This document shows, piece by piece, positions 43,169 through 52,161 of a DNA stretch of 64,000 nt; within the stretch, counting starts at the first letter, position 1; every line of letters begins with the position of its first letter. The stretch comes from Methylobacterium sp. E-045 (GTDB taxonomy: Bacteria; Pseudomonadota; Alphaproteobacteria; Rhizobiales; Beijerinckiaceae). The stretch lies in the NCBI RefSeq assembly GCF_022829685.1, contig NZ_JAKSYE010000125.1:124001-188000 (forward strand). Reading direction: 5' to 3'. The notes under the pieces were generated by a model that ran no database searches, was not told where the DNA came from, and saw only the letters and a list, made by a program, of their open reading frames with translations. Position numbers and translations under genes: made by a program.

Positions 43169-44251
43169 ATGACCGATCTCGAAACCCTCGAAGGCGATCT
43201 GCTCGGGCAGGTCGGCAGTGCGTCCGATGAGGCCGCTCTCGATGCCGTGCGCGTCGCGGCTCTGGGCAAGAAGGGCTCGATCTCCGACCTGCTCAAGACC
43301 CTCGGCAGCATGACGCCGGAGGAGCGCAAGGAGCGCGGTCCGCTCATCAACGGCCTGCGCGATCGGGTGCAGGGCGCCATCGCCACGCGGCGCGAGGCGC
43401 TGGCCGAAGCCGCCCTCGAAGCCCGTCTCGCGGCCGAGCGGATCGACGTCACCCTGCCGGTGCGCGACGCGCCGGAAGCGCGTGGGCGCATCCATCCGAT
43501 CAGCCAGGTCATGGACGAGATCACCGCGATCTTCGCCGACATGGGCTTCTCCGTGGCGGAAGGTCCCGACATCGAGACCGACGACTACAACTTCACCGCC
43601 CTCAACTTCCCGCCGGGCCATCCGGCGCGCGAGATGCACGACACGTTCTTCCTGGCCCCCGACCGCAACGGCCAGCGCAAGGTGCTTCGCACCCATACGT
43701 CTCCGGTCCAGATCCGCACCATGCGGTCGCAGGAGCCGCCGATCCGCGTCATCTGCCCGGGCCGGACCTATCGCCACGATTCGGACCAGACCCACACGCC
43801 GATGTTCCATCAGGTGGAGGGGCTGGTGATCGACAAGAGCGCCACCATCGCCAACCTGAAATGGGTGCTGGAGGAGTTCTGCCGCACGTTCTTCGAGGTC
43901 GATGCGGTGAAGATGCGGTTCCGGCCGTCGTTCTTCCCCTTCACCGAACCGTCGGCGGAGGTGGATATCCAGTGTTCGCGAAAGGGCGGCGAGATCCGCT
44001 TCGGCGAGGGCACAGACTGGCTCGAGATCCTCGGCTGCGGCATGGTCCATCCGAACGTGCTCAGGAACTGCGGCTACGACCCCGATTTCGTCCAGGGCTT
44101 CGCCTTTGGCATGGGCATCGACCGGATCGCCATGCTGAAATACGGCACGCCCGATCTGCGCCCGTTCTTCGAGGCGGATGTGCGCTGGCTGGAGCATTAC
44201 GGCTTCCGGCCCCTCGATATCCCGAGCCTGGTGGCCGGGCTGACGAGCTAG
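43169..44251 (+). CDS. pheS: Phenylalanyl-tRNA synthetase alpha subunit
   Basis: The product is 360 aa. An N-terminal coiled coil (residues 1-90) is followed by the class II catalytic core. Motif 2 lies around IRVICPGRTYRHDSDQTHTP and motif 3 is GFAFGMGIDRIAMLKYG. It forms an alpha2beta2 enzyme with PheT that charges tRNA-Phe. pheT would normally follow directly; here two extra genes lie between. The start is MTDLETLEGDLLGQVGSASD. Confidence 0.98.
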   Translation: MTDLETLEGDLLGQVGSASDEAALDAVRVAALGKKGSISDLLKTLGSMTPEERKERGPLINGLRDRVQGAIATRREALAEAALEARLAAERIDVTLPVRDAPEARGRIHPISQVMDEITAIFADMGFSVAEGPDIETDDYNFTALNFPPGHPAREMHDTFFLAPDRNGQRKVLRTHTSPVQIRTMRSQEPPIRVICPGRTYRHDSDQTHTPMFHQVEGLVIDKSATIANLKWVLEEFCRTFFEVDAVKMRFRPSFFPFTEPSAEVDIQCSRKGGEIRFGEGTDWLEILGCGMVHPNVLRNCGYDPDFVQGFAFGMGIDRIAMLKYGTPDLRPFFEADVRWLEHYGFRPLDIPSLVAGLTS

Positions 44252-44272
44252 GATGCCGGGGAGGGATCGCGC

Positions 44273-44581
44273 ATGACCGAGCAGGAGATCCGACAGGTCG
44301 CCAACGAGGTGCTGCGGGAAACGCTGGGACCCCACGGGTTCGAGAGTGCCGATGTCCGCCCGGCGCCCGACTTCGACGGCGAGCCCTCCCTCTACGTGAC
44401 GGCGCATTTCAGGCCGCAGGCCGGAGTGACCAGCGGAGAAGCCTCCACAAGGGCGCTGTCGGTCCTGCGCAAGCGGCTCCTCGACAGGGGCGAGGAGCGA
44501 TTTCCGTACATTCGCTACGACTATCCGGATGATGAAGTGCTCGGCGACGATCCATCGGACACGATATCGGACTGGCACTGA
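44273..44581 (+). CDS. Hypothetical protein, partner of a HEPN-domain protein
   Basis: The product is 102 aa, acidic. The N-terminal half is MTEQEIRQVANEVLRETLGP followed by a beta segment (EPSLYVTAHFRPQAG). The C-terminal half carries VLRKRLLDRGEERFPYIRYD and ends YPDDEV. It has a GGGAGGG ribosome-binding site and starts 21 bases after pheS. Its TGA overlaps the ATG of the HEPN gene (TGATG), so the two are translationally coupled and probably made as a pair. No known domain is recognised. Its place is that of an antitoxin or adaptor, but this is inference only. Confidence 0.75.
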   Translation: MTEQEIRQVANEVLRETLGPHGFESADVRPAPDFDGEPSLYVTAHFRPQAGVTSGEASTRALSVLRKRLLDRGEERFPYIRYDYPDDEVLGDDPSDTISDWH

Positions 44582-45066
44582 TGCCGAGGCTCGGCAATCC
44601 GCTCGTCTACGATCTGCTCGAAACGTCCCGCGCGCTCGCGGACACGCGCGGCCGGGTGAACCTTCGCAAGGCGGCCATGCGCCGGGCGATCAGCGGGGCC
44701 TACTATTCTGTCTTCCACGCCCTCTGCTTCGTCTGCGCGAGCGAGCTGATCGGGTGGGCCCAGGAGAACGACATCGTCGAGCCGGTCTACCGCCTCGTCG
44801 ATCATGGAACGGCAAAGAAGCGTCTCAACAGCCGGGATGCGACCCTGATCGGACCGACCGTTGCCGATATCGGCAACAACTTTCTGACGTTGCAGGAAGC
44901 CCGAAACGCCGCCGACTATTCTCCGCCTACCCTGAAGGTTCGCCATGACGAGACGTTGCGCCATATCGAACTCGCGGAACGGACCGTGACGTTGATCGAA
45001 TCTCTCACGACGCTCGACCGCAAGAAGCTTGCGGTTCTCCTGATCGCCAGAACCCGGCCCCTCTGA
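44581..45066 (+). CDS. HEPN-like (UPF0332-type) protein inserted between pheS and pheT
   Basis: The product is 161 aa and helical. The segment RRAISGAYYSVFHAL (residues 34-48) and the later LQEARNAADYSP (about 104-115) match the two signature helices of HEPN/UPF0332 proteins: A-Y-Y-x-x-F-H-A followed by R-x-x-A-D-Y. Many HEPN proteins are RNA-targeting nucleases with an R-x4-6-H site; here the sixth position after R108 is tyrosine, so catalysis is uncertain. It is coupled to the upstream small gene by TGATG and lies 17 bases before pheT, fully inside the pheST operon. Function is unproven. Confidence 0.75.
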   Translation: MPRLGNPLVYDLLETSRALADTRGRVNLRKAAMRRAISGAYYSVFHALCFVCASELIGWAQENDIVEPVYRLVDHGTAKKRLNSRDATLIGPTVADIGNNFLTLQEARNAADYSPPTLKVRHDETLRHIELAERTVTLIESLTTLDRKKLAVLLIARTRPL

Positions 45067-45083
45067 GCCGAAGAGACGAACCC

Positions 45084-47507
45084 ATGAAATTCACCCTCTC
45101 CTGGCTCAAGGAACACCTCGAGACCGAGTCGTCCCTGGAGACCATCTCCGACACGCTGACGCGGATCGGCCTCGAAGTCGAAGGCATCGAGGACAAGGCG
45201 GCGTCCCTCGCCCCCTATGTCGTCGCCCATGTGCTCACGGCCGAACAGCACCCCAATGCCGACCGCCTGCGCGTCTGCACCGTGGATGCCGGCGACGGGC
45301 AGCCCCTGCAGGTCGTCTGCGGCGCGCCGAATGCGCGGGCGGGGATGAAATCGGTCTTCGCGCCGCCGGGCACCTACGTGCCGGGCAAGAACATCACCCT
45401 GTCGGTGGGGAGCATCCGCGGGGTCGAGAGCCGGGGCATGCTCTGCTCGGGTGCCGAGCTCGGCCTCGGCGACGATCACGACGGCATCCTGGATCTGCCG
45501 GCGGACGCTCCGACGGGCCAGGCCTACGCCCTCTATGCCGGGCTCGACGATCCGGTCATCGAGATCAACCTCACCCCGAACCGCCCGGATTGCACCTCGA
45601 TCCACGGGATCGCCCGCGACCTGGCGGCCGCCGGGATCGGCGTGTTGAAGCGCGAGCCGATGCCGCCGCTGCGTGGCGAGGGGGAGTGCCCCGTGCCGGT
45701 CTCCCTCGATTTCGAGCCCGCGGACAAGGGCTTGTGCCCGTATTTCGCCCTGCGCCTCGTGCGCGGCGTGAAGAACGGTCCCTCCCCCGATTGGATGCAG
45801 GCCCGCCTGCGCGCCATCGGCCTGCGCCCGATCAACGCGCTCGTCGACATCACCAACTACCTCACCTTCGATCGCGGCCGCCCGCTCCACGTCTTCGACG
45901 CGGCCAAGGTGAAGGGCGCTCTGACGGTCCGTCGCGCCCGCGACGGCGAGAGCCTGAAGGCCCTCGACGGCAAGACCTATGCGCTCGACGACGGCATCGT
46001 CGTCATCGCCGACGAGAACGGCCCCGAATCCATCGGCGGCATCATCGGGGGCGAGGCCTCCGGCTGCGACGACGGCACCGTGGACGTGATCATCGAATCC
46101 GCCCTCTGGGACTCGGTGAACATCGCCCAGAGCGGACGGCGCCTGGGGATCATCACCGATGCGCGCTACCGCTTCGAGCGTGGCGTCGATCCGGTCTTCG
46201 CGCTGCCGGGGCTCGACCTCGCCACCCGCCTCGTGGTCGACCTCTGCGGCGGCACGCCGAGCGAGGCGCTGATCGCCGGCGAGCTGCCCGAGACCGAGCG
46301 GGTGATCGACTTCCCCTGGACCGAGACGCGCCGGCTCGCCGGGATCGAACTGTCCCGCGCCGAGATGAAGGTGACGCTGGAGACCCTCGGGTTCCACGTG
46401 GCCGGCTCGGGCGACCGGGTGAAGGTCCTCACCCCGTCCTGGCGGCCGGATGTGGAAGGCAAGGCCGATCTCGTGGAGGAGATCATCCGCATCGCCGGCC
46501 TCGACCGGATCGAGCCGAAGCCCCTGGCCCGCGGCGATGCCGCCATCGCCAAGGCGACACTGACGCCGCTGCAGAAGCGCACGCGTCTCGCCAAGCGCGC
46601 CCTGGCGACGCGCGGCCTCGTGGAGGCGGTGACGTGGTCGTTCATCCCGCATGACGACGCCGTCCTGTTCGGCGGCGGCAAGGCGGATCTGGCCCTGGCC
46701 AACCCCATCGCCGCCGACCTCTCCGACATGCGTCCGAGCCTCGTACCGGGGCTGCTCCGCGCGGCCCAGCGCAACGCCGACCGGGGCTACGGCGACGTCG
46801 CCCTGTTCGAGGTGGGCCAGTGCTTCGAGACCGACCAGCCGGAGGGCCAGTCGATCCGTGCCACGGCCATCCGGCGGGGCACCGCACGCCACGAGGGCGC
46901 CGGCCGCCATTGGGCGGGGTCCGCCGCCACCGTCGATGCGTTCGAGGCCAAGGCCGACGCCCTGGCGCTCCTCGCTGCGCTCGGCGTGCCGACCGGCGGT
47001 CTTCAGGTGGTGGCGGGCGGTCCCGGCTGGCTGCATCCCGGACGCTCCGGCACGATGCAGTTCGGGCCGAAGAACCAGATCGGCTATTTCGGCGAGATCC
47101 ACCCCCGCGTGATGAAGGCCCTGGACCTCAAGGGCACCCTCGTGGCCTTCGAGATCACCCTGGATGCGATCCCCCTGCCGAAATACCGACCCACCAAGGT
47201 GAAACCCGCCCTCGCCCTCTCGGATTTCCAGCCGATTTCGCGCGACTTCGCCTTCGTGGTGGGGCGCGACGTGGCGGCGGGCGACGTGGTGAAGGCGGCG
47301 CAAGCTGCCGAGCGCAAGCTCATCGCCGGGATCGATGTCTTCGACATCTACGAGGGCACGGGCATTCCGGAGGGCGCGAAATCCGTCGCCATCGCGGTGA
47401 GGCTCCAGCCGGTGGAACGCACCCTCACCGATGCCGAGATCGAGGCCGTGACGGCCAAGATCGTCGCCGAAGTGGCCCGCAAGACCGGTGCGACCCTGAG
47501 GGGTTGA
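45084..47507 (+). CDS. pheT: Phenylalanyl-tRNA synthetase beta subunit
   Basis: The product is 807 aa, full length. Domains in order are an EMAP-like tRNA-binding domain (residues 40-150; ADRLRVCTVDAGDGQPLQVV), the B3/B4 editing domain, the B5 DNA-binding-like domain, the catalytic-like core, and the C-terminal ferredoxin-fold anticodon-binding domain (LSDFQPISRDFAFVVGRDVA to the end). It edits mischarged tyrosine. A ribosome-binding site is weak (GAAGAGACG), so its translation may depend on the HEPN gene 17 bases upstream. Confidence 0.98.
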   Translation: MKFTLSWLKEHLETESSLETISDTLTRIGLEVEGIEDKAASLAPYVVAHVLTAEQHPNADRLRVCTVDAGDGQPLQVVCGAPNARAGMKSVFAPPGTYVPGKNITLSVGSIRGVESRGMLCSGAELGLGDDHDGILDLPADAPTGQAYALYAGLDDPVIEINLTPNRPDCTSIHGIARDLAAAGIGVLKREPMPPLRGEGECPVPVSLDFEPADKGLCPYFALRLVRGVKNGPSPDWMQARLRAIGLRPINALVDITNYLTFDRGRPLHVFDAAKVKGALTVRRARDGESLKALDGKTYALDDGIVVIADENGPESIGGIIGGEASGCDDGTVDVIIESALWDSVNIAQSGRRLGIITDARYRFERGVDPVFALPGLDLATRLVVDLCGGTPSEALIAGELPETERVIDFPWTETRRLAGIELSRAEMKVTLETLGFHVAGSGDRVKVLTPSWRPDVEGKADLVEEIIRIAGLDRIEPKPLARGDAAIAKATLTPLQKRTRLAKRALATRGLVEAVTWSFIPHDDAVLFGGGKADLALANPIAADLSDMRPSLVPGLLRAAQRNADRGYGDVALFEVGQCFETDQPEGQSIRATAIRRGTARHEGAGRHWAGSAATVDAFEAKADALALLAALGVPTGGLQVVAGGPGWLHPGRSGTMQFGPKNQIGYFGEIHPRVMKALDLKGTLVAFEITLDAIPLPKYRPTKVKPALALSDFQPISRDFAFVVGRDVAAGDVVKAAQAAERKLIAGIDVFDIYEGTGIPEGAKSVAIAVRLQPVERTLTDAEIEAVTAKIVAEVARKTGATLRG

Positions 47508-47545
47508 GACCGGTTCGCACGATCCCAGACAAGGAAGCCGATCAC

Positions 47546-48394
47546 ATGGTGGACGAGATGACGAACCAGGACCTGATCGACGTCTTGTCGGCCGCCACGC
47601 ATCTGCCGAAGGAGGCGATGCTCCGGGCCCTGGCGAACCCCGCCGCCGTCGCCGAGCCCGTCCTCGCCGTCCTCGCCCTGGCGGCGGAGGGCAAGGAGCT
47701 CGACGAGGCGCAGGGCAACCTGCTGTTCTGGGGGGTGCACGTCCTCGCGGCGGCCGGCGACACGCGGGCCTTCGCCCCGCTCCTCGGCATCCTGCGGCGC
47801 CAGGATGCCGACGGCCTCGACGCGCTCCTCGGTGACGCCCTCACCACCACCATGGCGAAGATGCTCACCAGCCTCTTCGATGGCGACGTCGCGCCGCTGC
47901 ACGCGCTGCTGCTCGATTCGACGGCGGATGGCTTTGCCCGCAACGAGGTCTTCGCCGCCCTCGCCTATCTCACGCAGACCGGACGCATCGACCGGACCCA
48001 GACCCACGACCTCCTCGTCCGCTTCGACGACAAGCGCGCCGCCGTCGAGGGCGATGTCGCCTGGGTCGGCTGGGAGGAGACCATCGCCCTCCTCGGCTTC
48101 GCCGACCTCGCCCTGCGCAGCACGGCCGCCCGGGCCGATGGCCGTCTGAGCGACGAGTTCAGCGACGCCGGGTGGTTTCACACCACCCTGCGCCGGGCGA
48201 CTGCGAAACCGAATGACATGCAGCGCTTCGACGGTCACAGCTACGGCACGTTCGACGATCCCATCGCGGAATTGAGCTGGACGGCGGAGGGGGCGGGCCT
48301 TCCGATCCGCAATCCGGTGAAGATCGGCCGCAACGACCCCTGCCCGTGCGGAAGCGGAAAGAAGTACAAGAAGTGCTGCCTCAACGCGGCGTGA
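47546..48394 (+). CDS. DUF1186-type helical-repeat protein with SEC-C zinc motif
   Basis: The product is 282 aa from the ATG at 47546. The body has HEAT-like repeats (VLAVLALAAEGKELDEAQGN, LALRSTAARADGRLSDEF). The C-terminus is a SEC-C motif, RNDPCPCGSGKKYKKCC, which binds zinc and is found at the SecA tail and in unrelated proteins. DUF1186 is the family that combines this architecture. It is 38 bases after pheT and may be co-transcribed. Function unknown. Confidence 0.88.
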   Translation: MVDEMTNQDLIDVLSAATHLPKEAMLRALANPAAVAEPVLAVLALAAEGKELDEAQGNLLFWGVHVLAAAGDTRAFAPLLGILRRQDADGLDALLGDALTTTMAKMLTSLFDGDVAPLHALLLDSTADGFARNEVFAALAYLTQTGRIDRTQTHDLLVRFDDKRAAVEGDVAWVGWEETIALLGFADLALRSTAARADGRLSDEFSDAGWFHTTLRRATAKPNDMQRFDGHSYGTFDDPIAELSWTAEGAGLPIRNPVKIGRNDPCPCGSGKKYKKCCLNAA

Positions 48395-48501
48395 CGATGC
48401 GGGCCGTACGAGCGAAGCTTTGACCGGACCGCCCCCCGCGACAGCATCCGTCTCCGGCGATACGATGAATCGACAGCATTCATCCTTGCCGGAGCAGCGC
48501 C

Positions 48502-49080
48502 ATGTCCCTCGTGATCCCCGTCATCCTCGGTTCCGTCCGCAGCGAACGGCAGGGTCTGCGCGGTGCCCGCTTCGTCGTCCGGCGCTTGGAGGAGTGCGGC
48601 ATCGAGGCGCCGCTGGTGGATCCGGCCGAGTTGAAGCTGCCGCTCCTCGACAGGATGTACAAGGAATACCCCAAGGGCGAGGCGCCCCCCGTGCTGGAAG
48701 AGCTCGCCACGCTCTACCGCCGGTCCGACGCTTTCGTGGTGGTGTCGGCCGAGTACAACCATTCGATCCCGCCGGCCCTCTCCAACACCCTCGACCATTT
48801 CCTCGAAGAGTATTTCTGGCGGCCCTCGGCCATCGTCTGCTACTCGGCCGGGCAATATGGCGGCGTCCGCGCGGCGATGCAGCTGAGGGCGATGATGGCC
48901 GAGCTCGGCGCGCCGAGCATCGCCTCGCTCCTGCCGATTCCGCGCATCGGCAAGGCCCTCGACGCGGAGGGCGTGCCGCAGGAGGAGTGGCTGTCGAAGG
49001 TGGCCAAGCGTTTCCTCGACGAGCTCGTCTGGCACGCCGAGGCGCTGAAGGCGCAGCGGGCGAAGGGCACCCCTTATTGA
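48502..49080 (+). CDS. NADPH-dependent FMN reductase family protein
   Basis: The product is 192 aa. The flavodoxin-like fold is shown by VIPVILGSVRSERQGLRGAR (phosphate-binding GSxR) and VVVSAEYNHSIPPALSN (the PxYNxS flavin-binding loop), ending with the AGQYGGVRAA motif. Members reduce FMN or quinones with NAD(P)H. The gene is alone between DUF1186 and a small unknown gene, so the physiological partner is not clear. The start ATG has a moderate site (CGGAGCAGCGCC). Confidence 0.9.
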   Translation: MSLVIPVILGSVRSERQGLRGARFVVRRLEECGIEAPLVDPAELKLPLLDRMYKEYPKGEAPPVLEELATLYRRSDAFVVVSAEYNHSIPPALSNTLDHFLEEYFWRPSAIVCYSAGQYGGVRAAMQLRAMMAELGAPSIASLLPIPRIGKALDAEGVPQEEWLSKVAKRFLDELVWHAEALKAQRAKGTPY

Positions 49081-49173
49081 GCGGGAGTGCTCACGGTTGG
49101 GAGCCCGCCGATGCGAAGCCCGGCGCGGGTCTTGCGCGTTGAACCCTCCCTGATGCCGGAGGCCGCAGCAAAG

Positions 49174-49500
49174 ATGACGACACTTCAAACGCTTCTCGCC
49201 AGCCTCGTGAAGGCGGCCCTGATCTCGGACGATACGGAAAGCCTGCGCTGGCGCGAGGCGGCGCGGCGCGCCCATGCCGCCCTGGTCGCCGACGCCGAGG
49301 CGGCGAAATCCCTGAAAATCGACGGGATCTGGACCCTGGCCGTGGGCGAGGCCGAGTCGCCCGAGTTCCAGGCTTCGGAAGGACGGGTGTCGTTCGGCCT
49401 GCCGGCCGCCTGCCCTTTGACCCTCGGTGAGCTGATCGATCCCGGATTCGATGTCGATCTCGCCGTGGAGCGGATCGCCGGATCGGCCTCCACCGGTTGA
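49174..49500 (+). CDS. Hypothetical protein
   Basis: The product is 108 aa from the ATG at 49174, the ATG preceded by GGAGG at a distance of 14-18 bases; the frame is open to 49087. It is mostly helical at the N-terminus (LQTLLASLVKAALISDDTES and LRWREAARRAHAALVADAEA) and beta-like at the C-terminus (GRVSFGLPAACPLTLGELID). No cysteine pair or membrane segment. I do not recognise a family. It is on the same strand just before rnr. Confidence 0.6.
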   Translation: MTTLQTLLASLVKAALISDDTESLRWREAARRAHAALVADAEAAKSLKIDGIWTLAVGEAESPEFQASEGRVSFGLPAACPLTLGELIDPGFDVDLAVERIAGSASTG

Positions 49501-49649
49501 TGACACGGGATCGTCCGTCGAATGGCGTTGCCGGGAGGCACGGACGGTCCCATGTTTGCAGGCAATGGAGAGGGCTCCCCCGAGACCTGTCCCATCCCGC
49601 GCCGGCCTCGAGGTTTTGGCGCGCCACACGACCCCGAGCCCAGAGACCT

Positions 49650-51962
49650 TTGGCCAAACGCATCAATCCGAACCCCGGGCAAAGCGCCCTGCCCTCCCGC
49701 GAGGAGATCGTCGCCTTCATCGCGCAGGCGACGGAGAAGGTGGGCAAGCGCGAGATCGCGGCGGCCTTCGACATCAAAGGGGCCGACCGCATCGGCTTGA
49801 AGCGCATTCTCAAGGAGATCGAGCTGGACGGCGAGATCGAGCGCGGCCGTGGCGGCCTCGCACAGGCCGGCCGGCTCCCGCCGGTGACGCTCGCCGACAT
49901 CAAGTCGCGGGATCGCGACGGCGACTTCTTCGCCGTTCCCGTGGAATGGGAGCACGCCAAGGGGCCGCCGCCGAAGATCCTGGTCTCCTCGCCGCGCAGC
50001 GGCAAGAAGCCGGGCCGTGCCGCGCCCGGCATCGGCGACCGCGCTTTACTGCGGGTCGAACCGATCCCCGGCGAGAGCGGGCGCTATTCCGGCCGGGTCA
50101 TCAAGGTGATCGGCAAGAACAAGGCGGAGGTGATCGGCGTCTACCGCTCCGGTTCCGATGGCGGACGCATCGTCCCCGTGGAGAAGCGGGCGCAGGGACG
50201 CGAGATCGCGATCCCGGCCGGCGAGGAAGGCGAGGCGCGGGACGGCGACCTCGTCAGCGTCAGCCTCGTGAGCGAGAGCCGGTTCGGCTTGCCGCGGGGA
50301 CGCGTGACCGAGCGGCTGGGGTCGCTGGGGTCCGAGCGCGCCGTCAGCCTCATTGCGCTTCACCTCCACCACATCCCCCATGTCTTCGCCGCCGACACCC
50401 TGGCCGAGGCCGACGCCGTGGAGCCGGTGGGGATGAAGGGCCGCGAGGATTGGCGCGCCGAGCCGCTCCTGACCATCGACCCGCCCGACGCCAAGGACCA
50501 TGACGACGCCGTCATGGCGGTGCCGGACCCGGACGAGGCCAATGCGGGCGGCTTCGTCGTCACCGTCGCCATCGCCGACGTGGCCGCCTATGTCCGTTCC
50601 GGCTCGGCCCTCGACCGCGAGGCGCTGTTGCGCGGCAACTCGGTCTACTTCCCCGACCGGGTCGTACCGATGCTGCCGGAGCGCATCTCGAACGATCTCT
50701 GCTCCCTGAGGGAGAAAGAGGACCGCCCGGCCATCGCCGTGCGGATGGTGATCGGCGCCGATGGGGTGAAGAAGCGCCACAGCTTTCACCGGGTGATGAT
50801 GCGCTCGCGGGCCAGGCTGTCCTACGCCCAGGCCCAGGCGGCCATCGACGGATTCGCCGACGAGACCACGGCGCCCCTGCTGGAGCCCGTCCTGCGCCCG
50901 CTCTGGGCCGCCTATGCGGCCCTGACGGCGGCACGCGAGGCACGGGGGCCGCTCGCCCTAGACCTGCCCGAGCGGAAGGTTCTGCTGACGCTGGACGGCG
51001 CCGTCGACCGGGTGGTGGTGCCCGCCCGCCTCGACGCGCACCGGCTCATCGAGGAGTTCATGATCCAGGCCAACGTGGCCGCCGCCGAGACCCTGGAACA
51101 GGGAAAACAGCCCCTGATCTACCGGGTCCACGACGAGCCGGCCCTGGAGAAGATGCGGGCGCTCGGCGAGGTGCTGGCCTCCATCGGCATCAAGATCCCC
51201 AAGGAAGGGGCTCTGCGCCCGGCCCTGTTCAACCGCATCCTCGGCTCCGTGGCCGAGACCGAGCACGCCATCTTCATCAACGAGGTCGTGCTGCGCTCGC
51301 AGGCACAGGCGGTCTATGCCGCGCAGAATCTCGGGCATTTCGGCCTGAACCTCCGGCGCTACGCCCATTTCACCTCGCCGATCCGTCGCTATGCCGATCT
51401 CATCGTCCATCGGGCGCTGATCGCCGCGTGCCGGCTCGGTCCGGACGGCCTGTCCTCCGACGTGACGGTGGGCGCCCTCGACCAGATCGGCGAGCAGATC
51501 TCGGCGGCCGAGCGTCGCGCCATGGCGGCCGAGCGCGAGACCATCGACCGCCTCATCGCGCACCACCTCGCCGACAGGGTCGGGGCGACCTTCACCGGCC
51601 AGATCTCGGGCGTCACCCGCGCCGGGCTCTTCATCAAGCTCGACGAGACCGGGGCCGACGGCTTCGTGCCGATCTCCACCATCGGCAACGATTTCTACCA
51701 CCACGACGAGGCGCGCCATGCCCTGGTGGGTTCTCGCAGCGGCGAGACTCATCGCCTGGGCGACCGGGTCGAGGTGAGGCTGGTCGAAGCCGCCGCCGTG
51801 GCCGGCGCCCTGCGCTTCGAGCTTCTCTCCGAAGGGCAGACGAGGCCGCAGGCCGGGGGGGCGAGATCCCCGCGCTCTCCGAGCTTCCACAAGGCCGGTC
51901 CGCCCGGCCGCCCCGCCGGCATCCGCAACTCCGGGTCGCGTCATCGCGGGTCGCGCCGCTAG
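49650..51962 (+). CDS. rnr: Ribonuclease R
   Basis: The product is about 770 aa. The chosen start is a TTG at 49650 (LAKRINPNPGQSALPSREEI), because conserved sequence begins there; the ATGs further upstream give non-conserved sequence. An N-terminal helix-turn-helix-like domain and cold-shock domains precede the RNB nuclease core, whose aspartates lie in LTIDPPDAKDHDDAVMAVPD. A C-terminal S1 domain (ATFTGQISGVTRAGLFIKLD) is followed by a basic, arginine-rich tail. It is a 3'-5' exonuclease for structured RNA and rRNA quality control. Confidence 0.93.
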   Translation: MAKRINPNPGQSALPSREEIVAFIAQATEKVGKREIAAAFDIKGADRIGLKRILKEIELDGEIERGRGGLAQAGRLPPVTLADIKSRDRDGDFFAVPVEWEHAKGPPPKILVSSPRSGKKPGRAAPGIGDRALLRVEPIPGESGRYSGRVIKVIGKNKAEVIGVYRSGSDGGRIVPVEKRAQGREIAIPAGEEGEARDGDLVSVSLVSESRFGLPRGRVTERLGSLGSERAVSLIALHLHHIPHVFAADTLAEADAVEPVGMKGREDWRAEPLLTIDPPDAKDHDDAVMAVPDPDEANAGGFVVTVAIADVAAYVRSGSALDREALLRGNSVYFPDRVVPMLPERISNDLCSLREKEDRPAIAVRMVIGADGVKKRHSFHRVMMRSRARLSYAQAQAAIDGFADETTAPLLEPVLRPLWAAYAALTAAREARGPLALDLPERKVLLTLDGAVDRVVVPARLDAHRLIEEFMIQANVAAAETLEQGKQPLIYRVHDEPALEKMRALGEVLASIGIKIPKEGALRPALFNRILGSVAETEHAIFINEVVLRSQAQAVYAAQNLGHFGLNLRRYAHFTSPIRRYADLIVHRALIAACRLGPDGLSSDVTVGALDQIGEQISAAERRAMAAERETIDRLIAHHLADRVGATFTGQISGVTRAGLFIKLDETGADGFVPISTIGNDFYHHDEARHALVGSRSGETHRLGDRVEVRLVEAAAVAGALRFELLSEGQTRPQAGGARSPRSPSFHKAGPPGRPAGIRNSGSRHRGSRR

Positions 51963-52014
51963 GGCGGCTGGTGTAGAGTTACGCTTGGTCGGATCGTTTG
52001 CTCCCGACCACCGA

Positions 52015-52122
52015 CCTCATCCCAAGGTGCCGCGCCGGCGGCCTCGAAGGAGGGGTCCAGCCGGCTCAGCCATCGCTGATGGGCTCCTGCGGCGCCCGTT
52101 TCGCGGGCGCCTCGGGATGAGG
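52015..52122. repeat. Palindromic repeat element (BIME/REP-like)
   Basis: The outer ends CCTCATCCC (52015-52023) and GGGATGAGG (52114-52122) are perfect inverted repeats. An inner hairpin GGCGCCCG/CGGGCGCC (52091-52098 and 52104-52111) and CCTCGAAGGAGG are also present. This is the arrangement of interspersed elements common in Methylobacterium and Bradyrhizobium intergenic DNA. It sits between rnr and the DUF983 gene. Confidence 0.7.
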
Positions 52123-52161
52123 CCGGGGATTCGGAGACTCGCAGTGCAGGATCGTCAGTCC

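Noticed and set aside
44581..45066. Confirmed toxin of a toxin-antitoxin pair
   Set aside because: The usual R-x4-6-H nuclease site is not present in full (tyrosine at the expected position), so toxicity is a hypothesis only.
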